NCBI GenBank assembly: GCA_012729395.1
Contig: JAAYDF010000104.1
Location: 1-64,000, forward strand
Length of the DNA stretch: 64,000 nt
From: Phycisphaerae bacterium
GTDB taxonomy: Bacteria; Planctomycetota; Phycisphaerae; UBA1845; PWPN01
Direction: 5' to 3'
Shown here: piece after piece, positions 8,857 through 18,205 of the stretch
Numbering within the stretch: position 1 is the stretch's first letter
How the letters are laid out: every line of letters starts with the position of its first letter
The notes under the pieces: generated by a model
Seen by the model: only the letters and a program-made list of their open reading frames with translations
What the model was told of the DNA's origin: nothing
Database searches by the model: none
Made by a program: the position numbers and the translations under genes

Positions 8857-8922
8857 TTTTTGCGGGGGTGAAATTGCGGAGGCGATTCTTACCCCCGCAA
8901 AAATCATCCTGACACCATTTTT
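8838..8922. repeat. Perfect 32-bp inverted repeat, palindromic element copy 1
   Basis: Arms 8838-8869 and 8891-8922 are perfect reverse complements with a 21-base loop. The outer arm contains ATGGTGTCAGGATGATTTT. The same outer arm and a similar loop (containing GCG-A/G-AGGCG) recur at 10942-11022 while the inner arm differs, so this is a mobile palindrome family rather than a simple terminator. As RNA it would also form a very stable hairpin between the acyltransferase and the next gene. Confidence 0.92.
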
Positions 8923-8942
8923 CTCTTGAGAGGAGGCTGCAG

Positions 8943-10334
8943 ATGCGACATGGACTGACACTGCTGTTTGCCATGGGGTTTGCTTGGGGCGGCCCGGCCA
9001 CTGCCGCGGAGCTGTCCGTCGGCGTGGCGACGGTGGAGATCACCCCGCCGCCCGGCTGGCGAATGAGCGGCTACTTCCACGAGCGGATCAACACCGGGAC
9101 ACACGACCCGCTCCACGCCAAGGCCATGGTGTTTGCCGACGGTGCCAACCGTGCGGCCCTGGTGTTCTGCGACCTGATCGGGGTGCCGCGAGAGGTGACG
9201 CACAAGGCCCGCACGCTGGCCGCCGAGCGAACCGGTATCCCCAGGGACCACATCATGGTGGCGGGGACGCACAGCCATACCGGGCCGCTCTACTTCGGCT
9301 TGGTGCGCGACCGTCTGCACGCGCGGGCGGTCAAAGAGCATGAGAAAGACCCCTGCGAACCGATCGACTACGTCGCGGCACTGACCGAGAACATCGCCCG
9401 GGCGGTCGAGCAGGCCCACGCGGCCCTTCGACCGGTCCGCATCGAGACGGGCACCGTCGAGCCGAAACCGCAGCTCGCGTTCAACCGCCGCTTCCACATG
9501 AAGGACGGCAGCGTGCGCTTCAACCCTGGGCAGAACAACCCGGACATCGTCCGCCCGGCCGGCCCGATCGACCCTGAGGCCGGCATTCTGCTCGTGCGCG
9601 ACACCAACGGCGGCAAGCCCCTCGCCTGTCTGACCGTCTTCGCCCTGCACCTCGACACCACGGGTGGCACAGAGTATTCCGCAGATTATCCGCACTACCT
9701 CGAAAAGGGTCTTCGGGCGTCGCTGGGGGAGGGTCTGGTGTCGCTCTTTGGGGTCGGCACGTGCGGCGACGTGAACCATATCGACGTGACCACTACCGAC
9801 CGGCGCAAGGGCGAAGAAATTGGCTCGCTGCTCGCCGACGCGGTGGGTGACGCCGTGCCCCGCCTGCGTTCCGTCGCTTCCGCCCCGCTGGCCGTGCGGC
9901 ACGCCACGATTGAGGCCCCGCTGCACGAGTTCACCACCGAGCAGGCCCAAGAGGCCGCGGAGGTCTTCGAGCAGTTCGGCAGCGGCGAGGTGCCCTTCCT
10001 CCGCATGGTGGAGGCTTGCCGCACTCTGGATCTGCAAGCCCGCGGCGTGCGCTCCATCCCACTCGAAGTCCAGGCCTTCCGCCTCGGCTCCGACGTGGCC
10101 GTCGTGGCCCTGCCTGGCGAGATCTTCGTGGAGTTGGGCCTGGCCATCAAACAGGCATCGCCCTTCCGCACCACGCTGGTCGTCGAGCTGGCCAACGACT
10201 ACCCGTCCTACGTCCCCACGAAGAAGGCCTTTGCCGAGGGCAGCTACGAAACCGTCAACTCCCGCGTCCAGCCCGGCACCGGCGAACGCCTCGTCGAAAC
10301 CGCCACCGCCCTGCTCAAAGCCCTCGCCCCGTAG
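8943..10334 (+). CDS. Secreted neutral/alkaline ceramidase-like amidase
   Basis: A 463-residue protein; GAGAGGAGG precedes the ATG. A signal peptide (residues 1-22, ending GPATAA) is followed by VGVATVEITPPPG, the usual opening of the neutral/alkaline non-lysosomal ceramidase family in Planctomycetota. Metal-ligand-like motifs are seen: GTHSHTGP near residue 103, FALHLDTTGG near 233 and GTCGDVNH near 272. It is shorter than true neutral ceramidases (about 650-750 residues) and matches the shorter environmental subfamily. It probably acts outside the cytoplasm on an amide bond in a lipid or related substrate; the true substrate is unknown. Confidence 0.8.
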   Translation: MRHGLTLLFAMGFAWGGPATAAELSVGVATVEITPPPGWRMSGYFHERINTGTHDPLHAKAMVFADGANRAALVFCDLIGVPREVTHKARTLAAERTGIPRDHIMVAGTHSHTGPLYFGLVRDRLHARAVKEHEKDPCEPIDYVAALTENIARAVEQAHAALRPVRIETGTVEPKPQLAFNRRFHMKDGSVRFNPGQNNPDIVRPAGPIDPEAGILLVRDTNGGKPLACLTVFALHLDTTGGTEYSADYPHYLEKGLRASLGEGLVSLFGVGTCGDVNHIDVTTTDRRKGEEIGSLLADAVGDAVPRLRSVASAPLAVRHATIEAPLHEFTTEQAQEAAEVFEQFGSGEVPFLRMVEACRTLDLQARGVRSIPLEVQAFRLGSDVAVVALPGEIFVELGLAIKQASPFRTTLVVELANDYPSYVPTKKAFAEGSYETVNSRVQPGTGERLVETATALLKALAP

Positions 10335-10405
10335 GCCGGGACGCAGAACTCAAGGCTTGGCTGCGTTTCCTCTTGTATCCCCACGGTGCTGGCGAGTGGC
10401 GTCAT

Positions 10406-10630
10406 TCACAGCAACTCGAGGAAGTCTTCCACTGTCCTGTTGGCTTGGGCCAGGATCCTGCGCAGCGTACCGATACGGATTTCCCTGTGGCCAGGAACCG
10501 TCACCCGCGCGTATGGCTGATCGCGCCGCAGCATGAGGTGACTGCCGCGTTGACGCCGAAACACGAAACCGGCTCGTTCCAAGACGGCGCGCGCCTGCCG
10601 CCCTGACAGATCCGTGGGGAGCTTGGCCAT
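10406..10630 (-). CDS. hicA: HicA-family mRNA interferase toxin
   Basis: 74 residues. The GRQARAVLERAGFVFRRQRG and SHLML phrases give the HicA double-stranded RNA-binding-like fold with the catalytic His in GSHLML, followed by TVPGHREIRIGTLRRIL. The start overlaps the stop of the upstream hicB by one base (TGATG), showing translational coupling. HicA toxins cleave mRNA and are blocked by HicB. The order here is antitoxin first. Confidence 0.88.
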   Translation of the reverse strand: MAKLPTDLSGRQARAVLERAGFVFRRQRGSHLMLRRDQPYARVTVPGHREIRIGTLRRILAQANRTVEDFLELL

Positions 10631-10848
10631 CAGACCACCACCTGGATGTCCAGATACTCTCGCCCCGCCTCCACCGGGACGGGATCGCCGGCCTCGCTGC
10701 AGTCTTCGATGTAGAGTTGAATCGCTTCACGGATGTTCGCCAGGGCCTCGTCGCGGTTGTCGCCCTGGCTCACGCAGCCGGGCAGTGCGGGCACACTCAC
10801 GACGTACCCCCCGTCGGCCTCACGCTCAAGAATAGCAGTGTAACCCAT
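10630..10848 (-). CDS. hicB: HicB-family antitoxin, short form
   Basis: 72 residues with the partial RNase-H fold typical of HicB: YTAILEREADGGYVVSVPAL then GCVSQGDNRDEALANIREAI. It ends soon after, so the C-terminal HTH or RHH DNA-binding domain of longer HicB proteins is absent. This suggests it neutralises HicA by binding but may not autoregulate through its own DNA-binding domain. It is coupled to hicA directly downstream. Confidence 0.88.
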   Translation of the reverse strand: MGYTAILEREADGGYVVSVPALPGCVSQGDNRDEALANIREAIQLYIEDCSEAGDPVPVEAGREYLDIQVVV

Positions 10849-10941
10849 GGATCGGCCTCCTCACGCTCCGTTATGGCAACATGGCCTCGCAGGTCGATGG
10901 CTCGCCAGCCACCGATCCGGCATCTCAGAACCGCCACCGCG

Positions 10942-11022
10942 AAATGGTGTCAGGATGATTTTCTGGGTGTGATATCGCGAAGGCGTTTTGGCACCCAGAA
11001 AAATCATCCTGACACCATTTTT
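10942..11022. repeat. Palindromic element copy 2
   Basis: The arms share ATGGTGTCAGGATGATTTT with copy 1 at 8838-8922. Here the inner stem is CTGGGTG/CACCCAG instead of the GCGGGGGT stem of copy 1, and the loop again carries a GCGAAGGCG phrase. One T is missing in the left arm. It lies in the gap between divergent hicBA and uvrA. The two copies bracket the ceramidase-hicBA block. Confidence 0.88.
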
Positions 11023-11128
11023 CGGGAAGTGTTCCGGGGGGCGAGGTTGCGCGGTAAGCTGGTAGGCTGGTCGCTTCCTGGTTTGTCTTGGGGAGAGCGG
11101 CCTGCGAGCGTGACTCGGGGACTCAGGT

Positions 11129-13960
11129 ATGAACTCGGCACGTTACATCCGCATTCGAGGCGCCCGGCAGCATAACCTGCAGGGCGTCTCCATCGACATC
11201 CCCCGCGATCAGCTCGTGGTCATCACCGGGCTGAGCGGCTCGGGCAAAAGCTCCCTGGCCTTCGACACCATCCACGCCGAGGGGCGACGCAAATACGTCG
11301 AAACCCTCAGTGCCTACGCCCGGCAGTTCCTCGAACAAATGCAGAAGCCGGACGTCGAACACATCGACGGCCTGCCGCCCACCATCGCCATCGAGCAACG
11401 TACCGGCAGCAGCAGCCCGCGCTCGACCGTCGCGACGACCACCGAGGTCTACGACTATCTCCGCCTGCTCTTCGCCCGCGTCGGCGAGCCGCACTGCTGC
11501 GTCTGCCAGCGACGGATCGAGCGTCAGGATCCTGCCCAGATCGTAGACGCCATCCTCGCCTGGCCGGCCGGTACACGCATCCAGGTTCTCGCCCCCCTGG
11601 TCCGTGGAAAACGTGGCACGCATGAAGATGTCTTCCAGCAGATCCAGAAGGACGGCTTCGTCCGCGTCCGGGTCAACGGCACCATCAGCGACCTGCGCGA
11701 TGTACCCGCGCTCACCAAGAACCGCAAGCACACCATCGACGTGGTCATCGACCGCCTGGCCATCAAACCGGACGTGCGCACTCGCCTGGCCGAGAGCATC
11801 GCCCTGGCCCTCAACCTCGGTGGGCAGACCGTGCTGATCGCGGCCGAGCAGGACAAGAACCAATGGAAGGACCACGTTTTCAGCACGCTTTACGCCTGCC
11901 CGCGGCACCCCGAGGCAGCCCTGCCCGATCTGTCGCCGCGGCTGTTCAGCTTCAACGCTCCGCAGGGAGCCTGCCCGACTTGCGACGGACTGGGCATCAT
12001 CCTCGAGTTCGACCCCGAGCTGGTCGTTCCCGACCCCAGTCTGCCCCTGGCCGCCGGGGCCATCGACGCCTGGCGCCACAGCGGCCAGCGCCTTACCACT
12101 ATTTACCGCCAACTACTCGATGAGTTCTGCCTGCGGTTCAAGGTCTCGCCCGACGTGCCCTACAGCAAGCTGCCCGCCAGGCTGCGCGACATCCTCATGA
12201 GCGGCACGACCCGCGAGACCGAGGCCCAGTTCGGCTACCGCTTCGAGGGTGTCCTGCCCAACCTCAAACGCCGCTGGGCGACCACCGAGAGCGAGTCGCT
12301 CAAGCAGCGGCTGCACGCCTACCTGAGCGAACGGCCCTGCGAGGCCTGCGACGGCGCCCGCCTGCGACCCGAGCCCCTGGCCGTGCGCATCGCCGGACAC
12401 AACATCCACGACATCACCCGCATGACCATCGAGCAGGCCCGCGTCTGTTTCGCTGAGCTGGCCTTCACCGGCGAGCGAGAGACCCTCGCACAACCGATCC
12501 TCCGCGAGATCCGGCAACGGCTGCGTTTCATGCAGGAGGTCGGCGTCGGCTACCTGACCCTCGACCGGGCCAGTGCCACCCTGTCCGGCGGCGAAGCCCA
12601 ACGCATCCGCCTCGCCACGCAGGTCGGCAGCGGAATGGTCGGCGTCTGCTACGTCCTCGACGAGCCCACCATCGGCCTCCACCCGCGCGACAGCCATCGA
12701 CTCGTCGAAACCCTCCGGCAGCTCACCGCCGCCGGCAACACCGTTCTCGTCGTCGAACACGACGAGGAGACCATCCGCAGTGCCGACTACCTCATCGACA
12801 TGGGCCCGGGGGCTGGGGCCCAGGGCGGCCACATCGTCGCCCACGGCCCGATGCCCGAGGTATTGAGCGACCCGGCCTCGGTCACCGCCCGATACCTGCG
12901 CGGGGAGGTATCCATCCCCCTGCCCGGGCAACGGCGCAAAGTCGTCCTGCCCGCCCAGTCCATCGAGATCCGCGGCGCCGCCGAGCACAACCTCAAGTCC
13001 ATCGACGTACACATCCCCTTGGGGGCCATCGTCTGCGTCACCGGCGTGTCCGGCAGCGGCAAGAGCACCCTGGTCAACGAGGTCTTTCTCAAAGCCCTGC
13101 GCCGCAAGCTCTACCAGACCCGCGAACGCCCCGGCAAGCACGACCGCCTGCTCGGCGCCTCGCGCGTCGACAAGGTCGTGCAGATCGATCAGTCGCCCAT
13201 CGGCCGCACGCCACGCAGCAACCCCGCCACCTACACCGGGGCCTTCGACCTCATCCGCCAGCTCTTCGCCAAGACCCGCGAGGCCCGCATCCGCGGCTAC
13301 GAGGCCAGCCGCTTCAGCTTCAACGTCAAGGGCGGCCGTTGCGAGGCCTGCCGCGGACAGGGCACCAAACGCATCGAGATGCACTTCCTCCCTGATGTCT
13401 ACGTCCACTGCGACGTGTGCAAGGGCAGCCGCTATAACCGCGAGACGCTCGAAGTCCGTTACCGCGGCCGTAGCATCGCCGACGTGCTCAACATGCGCGT
13501 CGATGAGAGCATCGGCTTCTTCGAGAGTTTCGCCGGCCTGCGGCAGATCCTGCTGGCCCTCGATGACGTGGGTCTGTCCTACATGACCCTCGGCCAGGCG
13601 TCGACCACGCTCTCCGGCGGCGAGGCTCAACGCGTCAAGCTGGCTGCCGAGCTGGCCCGCACGCCCAACGGACACACCCTCTACGTCCTCGATGAGCCGA
13701 CCACCGGCTTGCACTTCGCCGACGTCGAGCACCTGCTCCGCATCCTCAATCGCCTCGCCGACAAGGGCCATACCATCCTGGTCATCGAGCACAACCTCGA
13801 GGTCATCAAGATCGCAGACTGGATCATCGACCTCGGCCCCGAAGGCGGCGACCGCGGCGGCGAGATCGTCGCCGTCGGCCGGCCCGAGGACATCGCACAA
13901 AACGAACGCAGCTACACCGGCCAGTACCTCCGCGACCGCCTCGCACCGCATGGCGACTGA
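11129..13960 (+). CDS. uvrA: Excinuclease ABC subunit A
   Basis: A 943-residue, full-length UvrA, the damage-recognition ATPase of nucleotide excision repair. It has two ABC ATPase halves: Walker A GLSGSGKSSLAFDT near residue 33 with signature LSGGEAQRIRLATQ and LDEPTIGLHPRD; and Walker A GVSGSGKSTLVNEVF near 643 with TTLSGGEAQRVKLA and LDEPTTGLHFAD. Zinc-binding Cys pairs are visible (CACPRHP...CPTCDG, CEACDG, CEACRG...CDVCKG), as is the UvrB-interaction/insertion region. The start is the first ATG with a weak ribosome site. It stands alone, divergent from hicBA. Confidence 0.98.
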   Translation: MNSARYIRIRGARQHNLQGVSIDIPRDQLVVITGLSGSGKSSLAFDTIHAEGRRKYVETLSAYARQFLEQMQKPDVEHIDGLPPTIAIEQRTGSSSPRSTVATTTEVYDYLRLLFARVGEPHCCVCQRRIERQDPAQIVDAILAWPAGTRIQVLAPLVRGKRGTHEDVFQQIQKDGFVRVRVNGTISDLRDVPALTKNRKHTIDVVIDRLAIKPDVRTRLAESIALALNLGGQTVLIAAEQDKNQWKDHVFSTLYACPRHPEAALPDLSPRLFSFNAPQGACPTCDGLGIILEFDPELVVPDPSLPLAAGAIDAWRHSGQRLTTIYRQLLDEFCLRFKVSPDVPYSKLPARLRDILMSGTTRETEAQFGYRFEGVLPNLKRRWATTESESLKQRLHAYLSERPCEACDGARLRPEPLAVRIAGHNIHDITRMTIEQARVCFAELAFTGERETLAQPILREIRQRLRFMQEVGVGYLTLDRASATLSGGEAQRIRLATQVGSGMVGVCYVLDEPTIGLHPRDSHRLVETLRQLTAAGNTVLVVEHDEETIRSADYLIDMGPGAGAQGGHIVAHGPMPEVLSDPASVTARYLRGEVSIPLPGQRRKVVLPAQSIEIRGAAEHNLKSIDVHIPLGAIVCVTGVSGSGKSTLVNEVFLKALRRKLYQTRERPGKHDRLLGASRVDKVVQIDQSPIGRTPRSNPATYTGAFDLIRQLFAKTREARIRGYEASRFSFNVKGGRCEACRGQGTKRIEMHFLPDVYVHCDVCKGSRYNRETLEVRYRGRSIADVLNMRVDESIGFFESFAGLRQILLALDDVGLSYMTLGQASTTLSGGEAQRVKLAAELARTPNGHTLYVLDEPTTGLHFADVEHLLRILNRLADKGHTILVIEHNLEVIKIADWIIDLGPEGGDRGGEIVAVGRPEDIAQNERSYTGQYLRDRLAPHGD

Positions 13961-14269
13961 CCTGCGCAGCAAAGCAAGCATGAACCACAACGGCGACGTA
14001 AGAAACCGCGCGGTGTTTCTCATGATGACTGTCTTGGCGGTCTTTGGTGGCCCGGTTCCGTACCGGGAGGGCGGCGGCCCTGGAATGCCGCGTGTGCGGG
14101 TCTCGTGGATGCGGTGCGTGCGGGAATCGGCTACAATACTGGTACGCGGGATGGGTGGCCTGACGCCGGATGGGGCCTTTGGATTCTCCCGATATCTCTG
14201 CCTGGTTTTCGCGACGCCGACGACACCAATGCGCGACCGGCAGATTACCATGAACAGGAGCGCGGCGTG
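13961..14269. other. Intergenic gap, possible promoter only
   Basis: About 300 bases between uvrA and the next plus-strand gene. A TACAAT at 14132-14137 could be a -10 box for the downstream secreted protein, but no convincing -35 is seen. Nothing else was recognised. The open frame across this gap is treated as an over-extension of the downstream gene. Confidence 0.35.
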
Positions 14270-16555
14270 ATGAGGGCATGGTTGCTCGGAGGGTTGCTGC
14301 TGTGTATCGCGACAGCGGGGTCGGCCCCGGCCGCGGAGGTGGTCATTGACAACGGCGGGCCGGGCTTCACGACTCTCAGCGGTAGCTGGCGCGTCGGCAA
14401 AGCCGGCACCCCCTGGGGCAAAGACTACCTCTTCGTGATCACCGTCGACGGCGAACCCACCGCCGAGGTCGAATGGCGGCCCGACCTGCCAGCCGATGCC
14501 ACATACAAGGTCGAGGTGTGGTACGTCGCGGATCGACATCGTTCGCCCGACGCCCCTTACACCGTGGATCACGCCGGCGGGTCGGAGACCGTCCGCATCG
14601 ATCAGCGGGCCAACAGCGGCCAGTGGGTCAGCATCGGTCAGTTCGCGTTTCGCTCGGGACAGGCCGGGTGTGTGCGTCTGGCCAACAACGCCCAGCGACG
14701 CATGGTTGTCGCCGACGCCGTCCGGTTCACCCCCCTCGATACTCAACCCGACGCGCCACCGGCCGCTTCCCCGGCCTCAGGGCCGGCCCCGGATCAGCCG
14801 GTCAGCACATTCGCCGACGACACTCCCGAGTTCCGCGGCATGTGGATCACCCGCTTCGAGTGGCCCGATCGCGATCCCGCCAAGGCCAAGGCCAAAATCG
14901 ACACCATGATGGCGCAGCTCGCCGAGAACCACTTCAATGCCGCGGTCTTCCAGGTCCGAGGACAGGCGGACACGTTTTACCCCTCGCCGCACGAACCCTG
15001 GTCGCCGCTGATGTCGCCCACGGGTGCCGATCCGGGGTGGGATCCGCTGGAGTATGCCCTGGAGTCCGCTCATGCCAATAAGCTCGAGTTTCACGCCTAC
15101 ATCAACACACACGTCGCCTGGCAAGATGCCAAGCGAGAGCCGCCCGCCGACCCCGGGCACGTCTTCCATCGTCACACCAATACCGCCAGCCCCGAGACCT
15201 GCGACTGGCTGGTTCACGATCAGGACGGCCGGCCTGTGCAATACGCCTCCGACAACTATGTGTGGATCGCTCCGGGTGTTCCCGCCGCACAAGCTTACAT
15301 CCGCGAGCAGGTGATGTACGTCGTTCGCCGATACGCCGTCGACGGGGTCCACTTCGACCGCATCCGCACCGCCGGCGCCAATCATTCGTACGACCCGATC
15401 TCCCGCGCCCGCCAGGCCCCCGGTAGCGAAGGCAACCCGCACAACCTCGACTTCGGCGATTGGACCCGCGACCAGATCACCCGCATGCTCACCGACCTCT
15501 ACGCCCAGATCATGGAAGTTCGACCGGCGGTCCAAGTCAGCGCCACTCCCGTGGGCCTGTACCGACAGGAACGCTACCCGCGTTACCCGGGCGGCTTCCA
15601 CTACGGCTACTCGAAGTGCTACCAGGACGGCCAGGCCTGGATGGCCGCCGGAGCCCTCGATTACATCGCTCCGCAGATTTACTGGGCCGACAGCGACAGC
15701 CCGCCCAACTTCAGCGAGATCCTGCCCGACTGGGTGGCCAACAGCGCCGGTCGGCATGTCTACGTCGGGCTGATCGCCAGCATGTCACCACGCGAGATCG
15801 TTCGGCAGGTACGCTTCACACGCGAGGTCGGCGGACAAGGCAGCATCATGTTCCACCATGGCCGCTTTGCCAGTAAGAAGTATTTCGAGCTCTTCACCCA
15901 GGCCGGCGCACCGTACGCCCAAAAAGTGCCCACGCCCCCCATGCCATGGAAGGACGCCCCCACCGAGGGCATCATCATCGGCACGGTCACCCGCGATGAC
16001 GATGGCGAACCTGTGGTTGACGCTCAGATCACCCGCACCGACTCCGAGTACGTCGCGCTATCTTCCGCCGACGGACTCTACTCGATGCTGAAAGTTCCGC
16101 CCGGCACTTATACGTTGACATGCCGCAAACAAGGACTACCCGAGTGGCAAGTCGCCGATGTCCGGATCACCGCGGGCCAAGTGACCCGCGTCAACATGGC
16201 GCTGGGCGCCGTCGTCGCCGCCGCCCCACCGCCAGAGCCCAAGCCCACGGTACTCGCTGAGTCGCCCGAGACACCCGAACCCACCGCAATCACCCCGCCC
16301 ACCGAGCCAGGCCGCCCCGCGACCAGCCATCAGACACCCTCCGCTGAATCCACAGACACGCCGGCCCCCAAACCCGAGGCAACCGCCAGCCCGGCTCCAT
16401 CGGAGACCACGGAAGATCCGCACGACACGCCGAAGCCATCTACCACCTCTCGCGTGGTAACCATCATTCTGTTCGTGCTGCTGATTGCCGCGGTGGGAGC
16501 CGCGGTGGCCGTCGCGATCTTCCACTTTGTCCTGGACCGCGACAAAACGTCCTGA
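14270..16555 (+). CDS. Secreted GHL10 (DUF187) glycoside-hydrolase-like protein
   Basis: 761 residues from the ATG at 14270 (AGGAG nine bases upstream, followed by a signal peptide MRAWLLGGLLLCIATAGSAP). Domains in order: a golvesin/Xly-like beta domain (VVIDNGGPGFTTLSGSWRVG, residues about 24-150); a GHL10 TIM barrel (FRGMWITRFEW, FNAAVFQVRGQADTFYPS, DGVHFDRIRTAG, VQVSATPVG, IAPQIYWAD, residues about 185-550); a carboxypeptidase-regulatory-like beta domain (about 565-645); a Pro/Thr-rich linker; and a C-terminal membrane helix (IILFVLLIAAVGAAVAVAIF). The family includes peptidoglycan-stem or glycan hydrolases such as DigH. The C-terminal anchor suggests it works facing the periplasm or outside. 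Confidence 0.85.
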   Translation: MRAWLLGGLLLCIATAGSAPAAEVVIDNGGPGFTTLSGSWRVGKAGTPWGKDYLFVITVDGEPTAEVEWRPDLPADATYKVEVWYVADRHRSPDAPYTVDHAGGSETVRIDQRANSGQWVSIGQFAFRSGQAGCVRLANNAQRRMVVADAVRFTPLDTQPDAPPAASPASGPAPDQPVSTFADDTPEFRGMWITRFEWPDRDPAKAKAKIDTMMAQLAENHFNAAVFQVRGQADTFYPSPHEPWSPLMSPTGADPGWDPLEYALESAHANKLEFHAYINTHVAWQDAKREPPADPGHVFHRHTNTASPETCDWLVHDQDGRPVQYASDNYVWIAPGVPAAQAYIREQVMYVVRRYAVDGVHFDRIRTAGANHSYDPISRARQAPGSEGNPHNLDFGDWTRDQITRMLTDLYAQIMEVRPAVQVSATPVGLYRQERYPRYPGGFHYGYSKCYQDGQAWMAAGALDYIAPQIYWADSDSPPNFSEILPDWVANSAGRHVYVGLIASMSPREIVRQVRFTREVGGQGSIMFHHGRFASKKYFELFTQAGAPYAQKVPTPPMPWKDAPTEGIIIGTVTRDDDGEPVVDAQITRTDSEYVALSSADGLYSMLKVPPGTYTLTCRKQGLPEWQVADVRITAGQVTRVNMALGAVVAAAPPPEPKPTVLAESPETPEPTAITPPTEPGRPATSHQTPSAESTDTPAPKPEATASPAPSETTEDPHDTPKPSTTSRVVTIILFVLLIAAVGAAVAVAIFHFVLDRDKTS

Positions 16556-16663
16556 GCAAGCACCGAATCGAAGACGATAAGCAGGGATTCTTCTTTTCGC
16601 CGAATGTTGATGGAAGTCGATTTCGGTGGGAAAGCGAGAAGACGCCCGAGTGGACGGAAAGGC

Positions 16664-17890
16664 TTACAGAAGCCGCCAGTGCGTCGAACGAATTACCGCA
16701 ATCCAGGTTCCCTTGATAACCTCGTACCAAACGGTCTGAATCGAGCCGTCGGGAAGCTGTACCGAAGCGGGATAACCATAATCATGTCCCATGTTATCGA
16801 TGTGCCACAACGTGATCGGTTCCGACCAGGTTTGGCCGCTGTCGTCCGAAACCCGCGCCAGTTCGGCATCCCCATCACGGTAACTGTACGTCATGAGGAG
16901 CCGGCCGTCTTTGAGGCAAATCAAATGGGAAGGAAACCCCGGAACACCGATAGAATGCGTCTTTGTCCAACTGTGCCCACCATCGTGTGATTCGGTCTGC
17001 AAGGTTTCGTTGCAATTCGCCGTGTTATGGTTCCGAATCTGAACGGTAATCGTTCCGTCGGCAGCTTCGACCCCATGAAGTTCGTGATATGCGGCAGGGT
17101 CGTCCCCCGAACGGATCGGAATATCACTAAGCCATTTCCAATTTTTACCGTCGTCGGTCGACTGTACCACACGGATATGCACTTTGGGTGAATGGTCACG
17201 CCCGGGAAAGAGAATCCGACCGTCTCGCAGTTGGAAAGGCCCATGCGGGCTGCTCACCTGGCAGTCGTATCTCCGGCTCCAGCTCATTCCGTCATCGGTT
17301 GAACGGAGCATCCAGCATCGGTTGACTTCCCGTTCCCGCTGTTCGGGCGTCGCGATGCTAGAGGCGGCCAGCCAGCGCTCGTAGCGTTCACCCGTAATTG
17401 CGAATTCGCCGGGTTTCGGCGCTACCCCTTTGGCCAAACGTTCCTGCTGAGCCTTGATCAGGTGGGTACCACCGTCTTGCGTAAAAGCCGTAACCAGAAG
17501 GGTTCCTTTATTCGTTACCAAAATTCCGGTATCACGGTCGTCGAGCGGCCCATCGTAGACGCATTGAGGCCAAGTCCAGGTCTCCCCCAAATCGTGGGAA
17601 CGGAAAAGGAACACCCGACCGAACGGATCGACGTGGTCTTCACGCGCCGAAGCCACAACCAGCAGTTCGTTCTCTTTGGTAATGGCAATCGTCGGCCAAC
17701 CACAAAAAATTCCTTTTTGAGCCGAAACCTGGCCATGAGAAATGATCTCAAAATACGGTGCCGGCGTCGTTTTGACGGCGGCAGCCTTCTGAGCAAAAAC
17801 AAAAGGATGCAGTCCGGTTGTCAGAGCCCCCAAAGCCATCCCCGCCCCGGCACGCTTAATGAAGTCTCGTCGACTTTCGTGAAATGTCAT
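16664..17890 (-). CDS. Tat-exported sialidase-like (BNR repeat) protein
   Basis: 408 residues from the ATG at 17890. The N-terminus has a Tat signal (SRRDFIKRAGAGMALGAL). The rest is a six-bladed propeller with Asp-box motifs (SHDLGETWTW, STDDGMSWSR, STDDGKNWKW, SHDGGHSWTK, SDDSGQTWSE), as in sialidase/exo-alpha-sialidase families. Substrate specificity cannot be read from the Asp boxes. It is clearly homologous along its length to the protein at 51284-52474 (shared GWPTIA, FGRV, SSPHGP/NSPHGP, YHELHG/YHELHA). The DNA is visibly lower in G+C and A/T-richer at third positions than its neighbours, so recent acquisition is likely. Confidence 0.8.
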   Translation of the reverse strand: MTFHESRRDFIKRAGAGMALGALTTGLHPFVFAQKAAAVKTTPAPYFEIISHGQVSAQKGIFCGWPTIAITKENELLVVASAREDHVDPFGRVFLFRSHDLGETWTWPQCVYDGPLDDRDTGILVTNKGTLLVTAFTQDGGTHLIKAQQERLAKGVAPKPGEFAITGERYERWLAASSIATPEQREREVNRCWMLRSTDDGMSWSRRYDCQVSSPHGPFQLRDGRILFPGRDHSPKVHIRVVQSTDDGKNWKWLSDIPIRSGDDPAAYHELHGVEAADGTITVQIRNHNTANCNETLQTESHDGGHSWTKTHSIGVPGFPSHLICLKDGRLLMTYSYRDGDAELARVSDDSGQTWSEPITLWHIDNMGHDYGYPASVQLPDGSIQTVWYEVIKGTWIAVIRSTHWRLL

Positions 17891-18205
17891 TACAGCCTCA
17901 ACTTTCTTATGTAAACCCCCCACCCCCGGAGCCGAGCCGCCGCCCCTTGCGAAATCAGATTTCCTATCAGCTGACATTTCCCATTTGACCTCGCCCGGCT
18001 ACACCCGCCGGGCCGTGGTCGTCATTGTACAGCGTCCGCCCCCCGTTGCGCCAACCCTGTTTTCGAGTTTCTCCGGTCTTCCAGGCTGACGAAGCACTCT
18101 CGTCTGGGTGCCAAGGGGGCCTTTCAGGGTCGTTTCTCGGGTTGGGCGCATGGCACACCCCTGAGGTATCACGACGGGAGCCATTTCGAGGGGCTTGTCG
18201 GGTCA
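17891..18205. other. Intergenic gap, nothing recognised
   Basis: This upstream region of the sialidase-like gene ends at the IS1380-type remnant. It contains a C/G-rich run near 17920-17950 but no hairpin or gene that I could support. Confidence 0.4.

Noticed and set aside
8838-8922. Plain intrinsic terminator
   Set aside because: The hairpin is far longer than usual and its outer arm recurs at 10942-11022 with a changed inner stem, which fits a repeat family better. A terminator effect may still exist.
12113-14746. An 877-codon minus-strand open frame opposite uvrA
   Set aside because: It is a shadow of uvrA codons, rich in Gly/Ala/Asp/Val with no motif; uvrA is certain.
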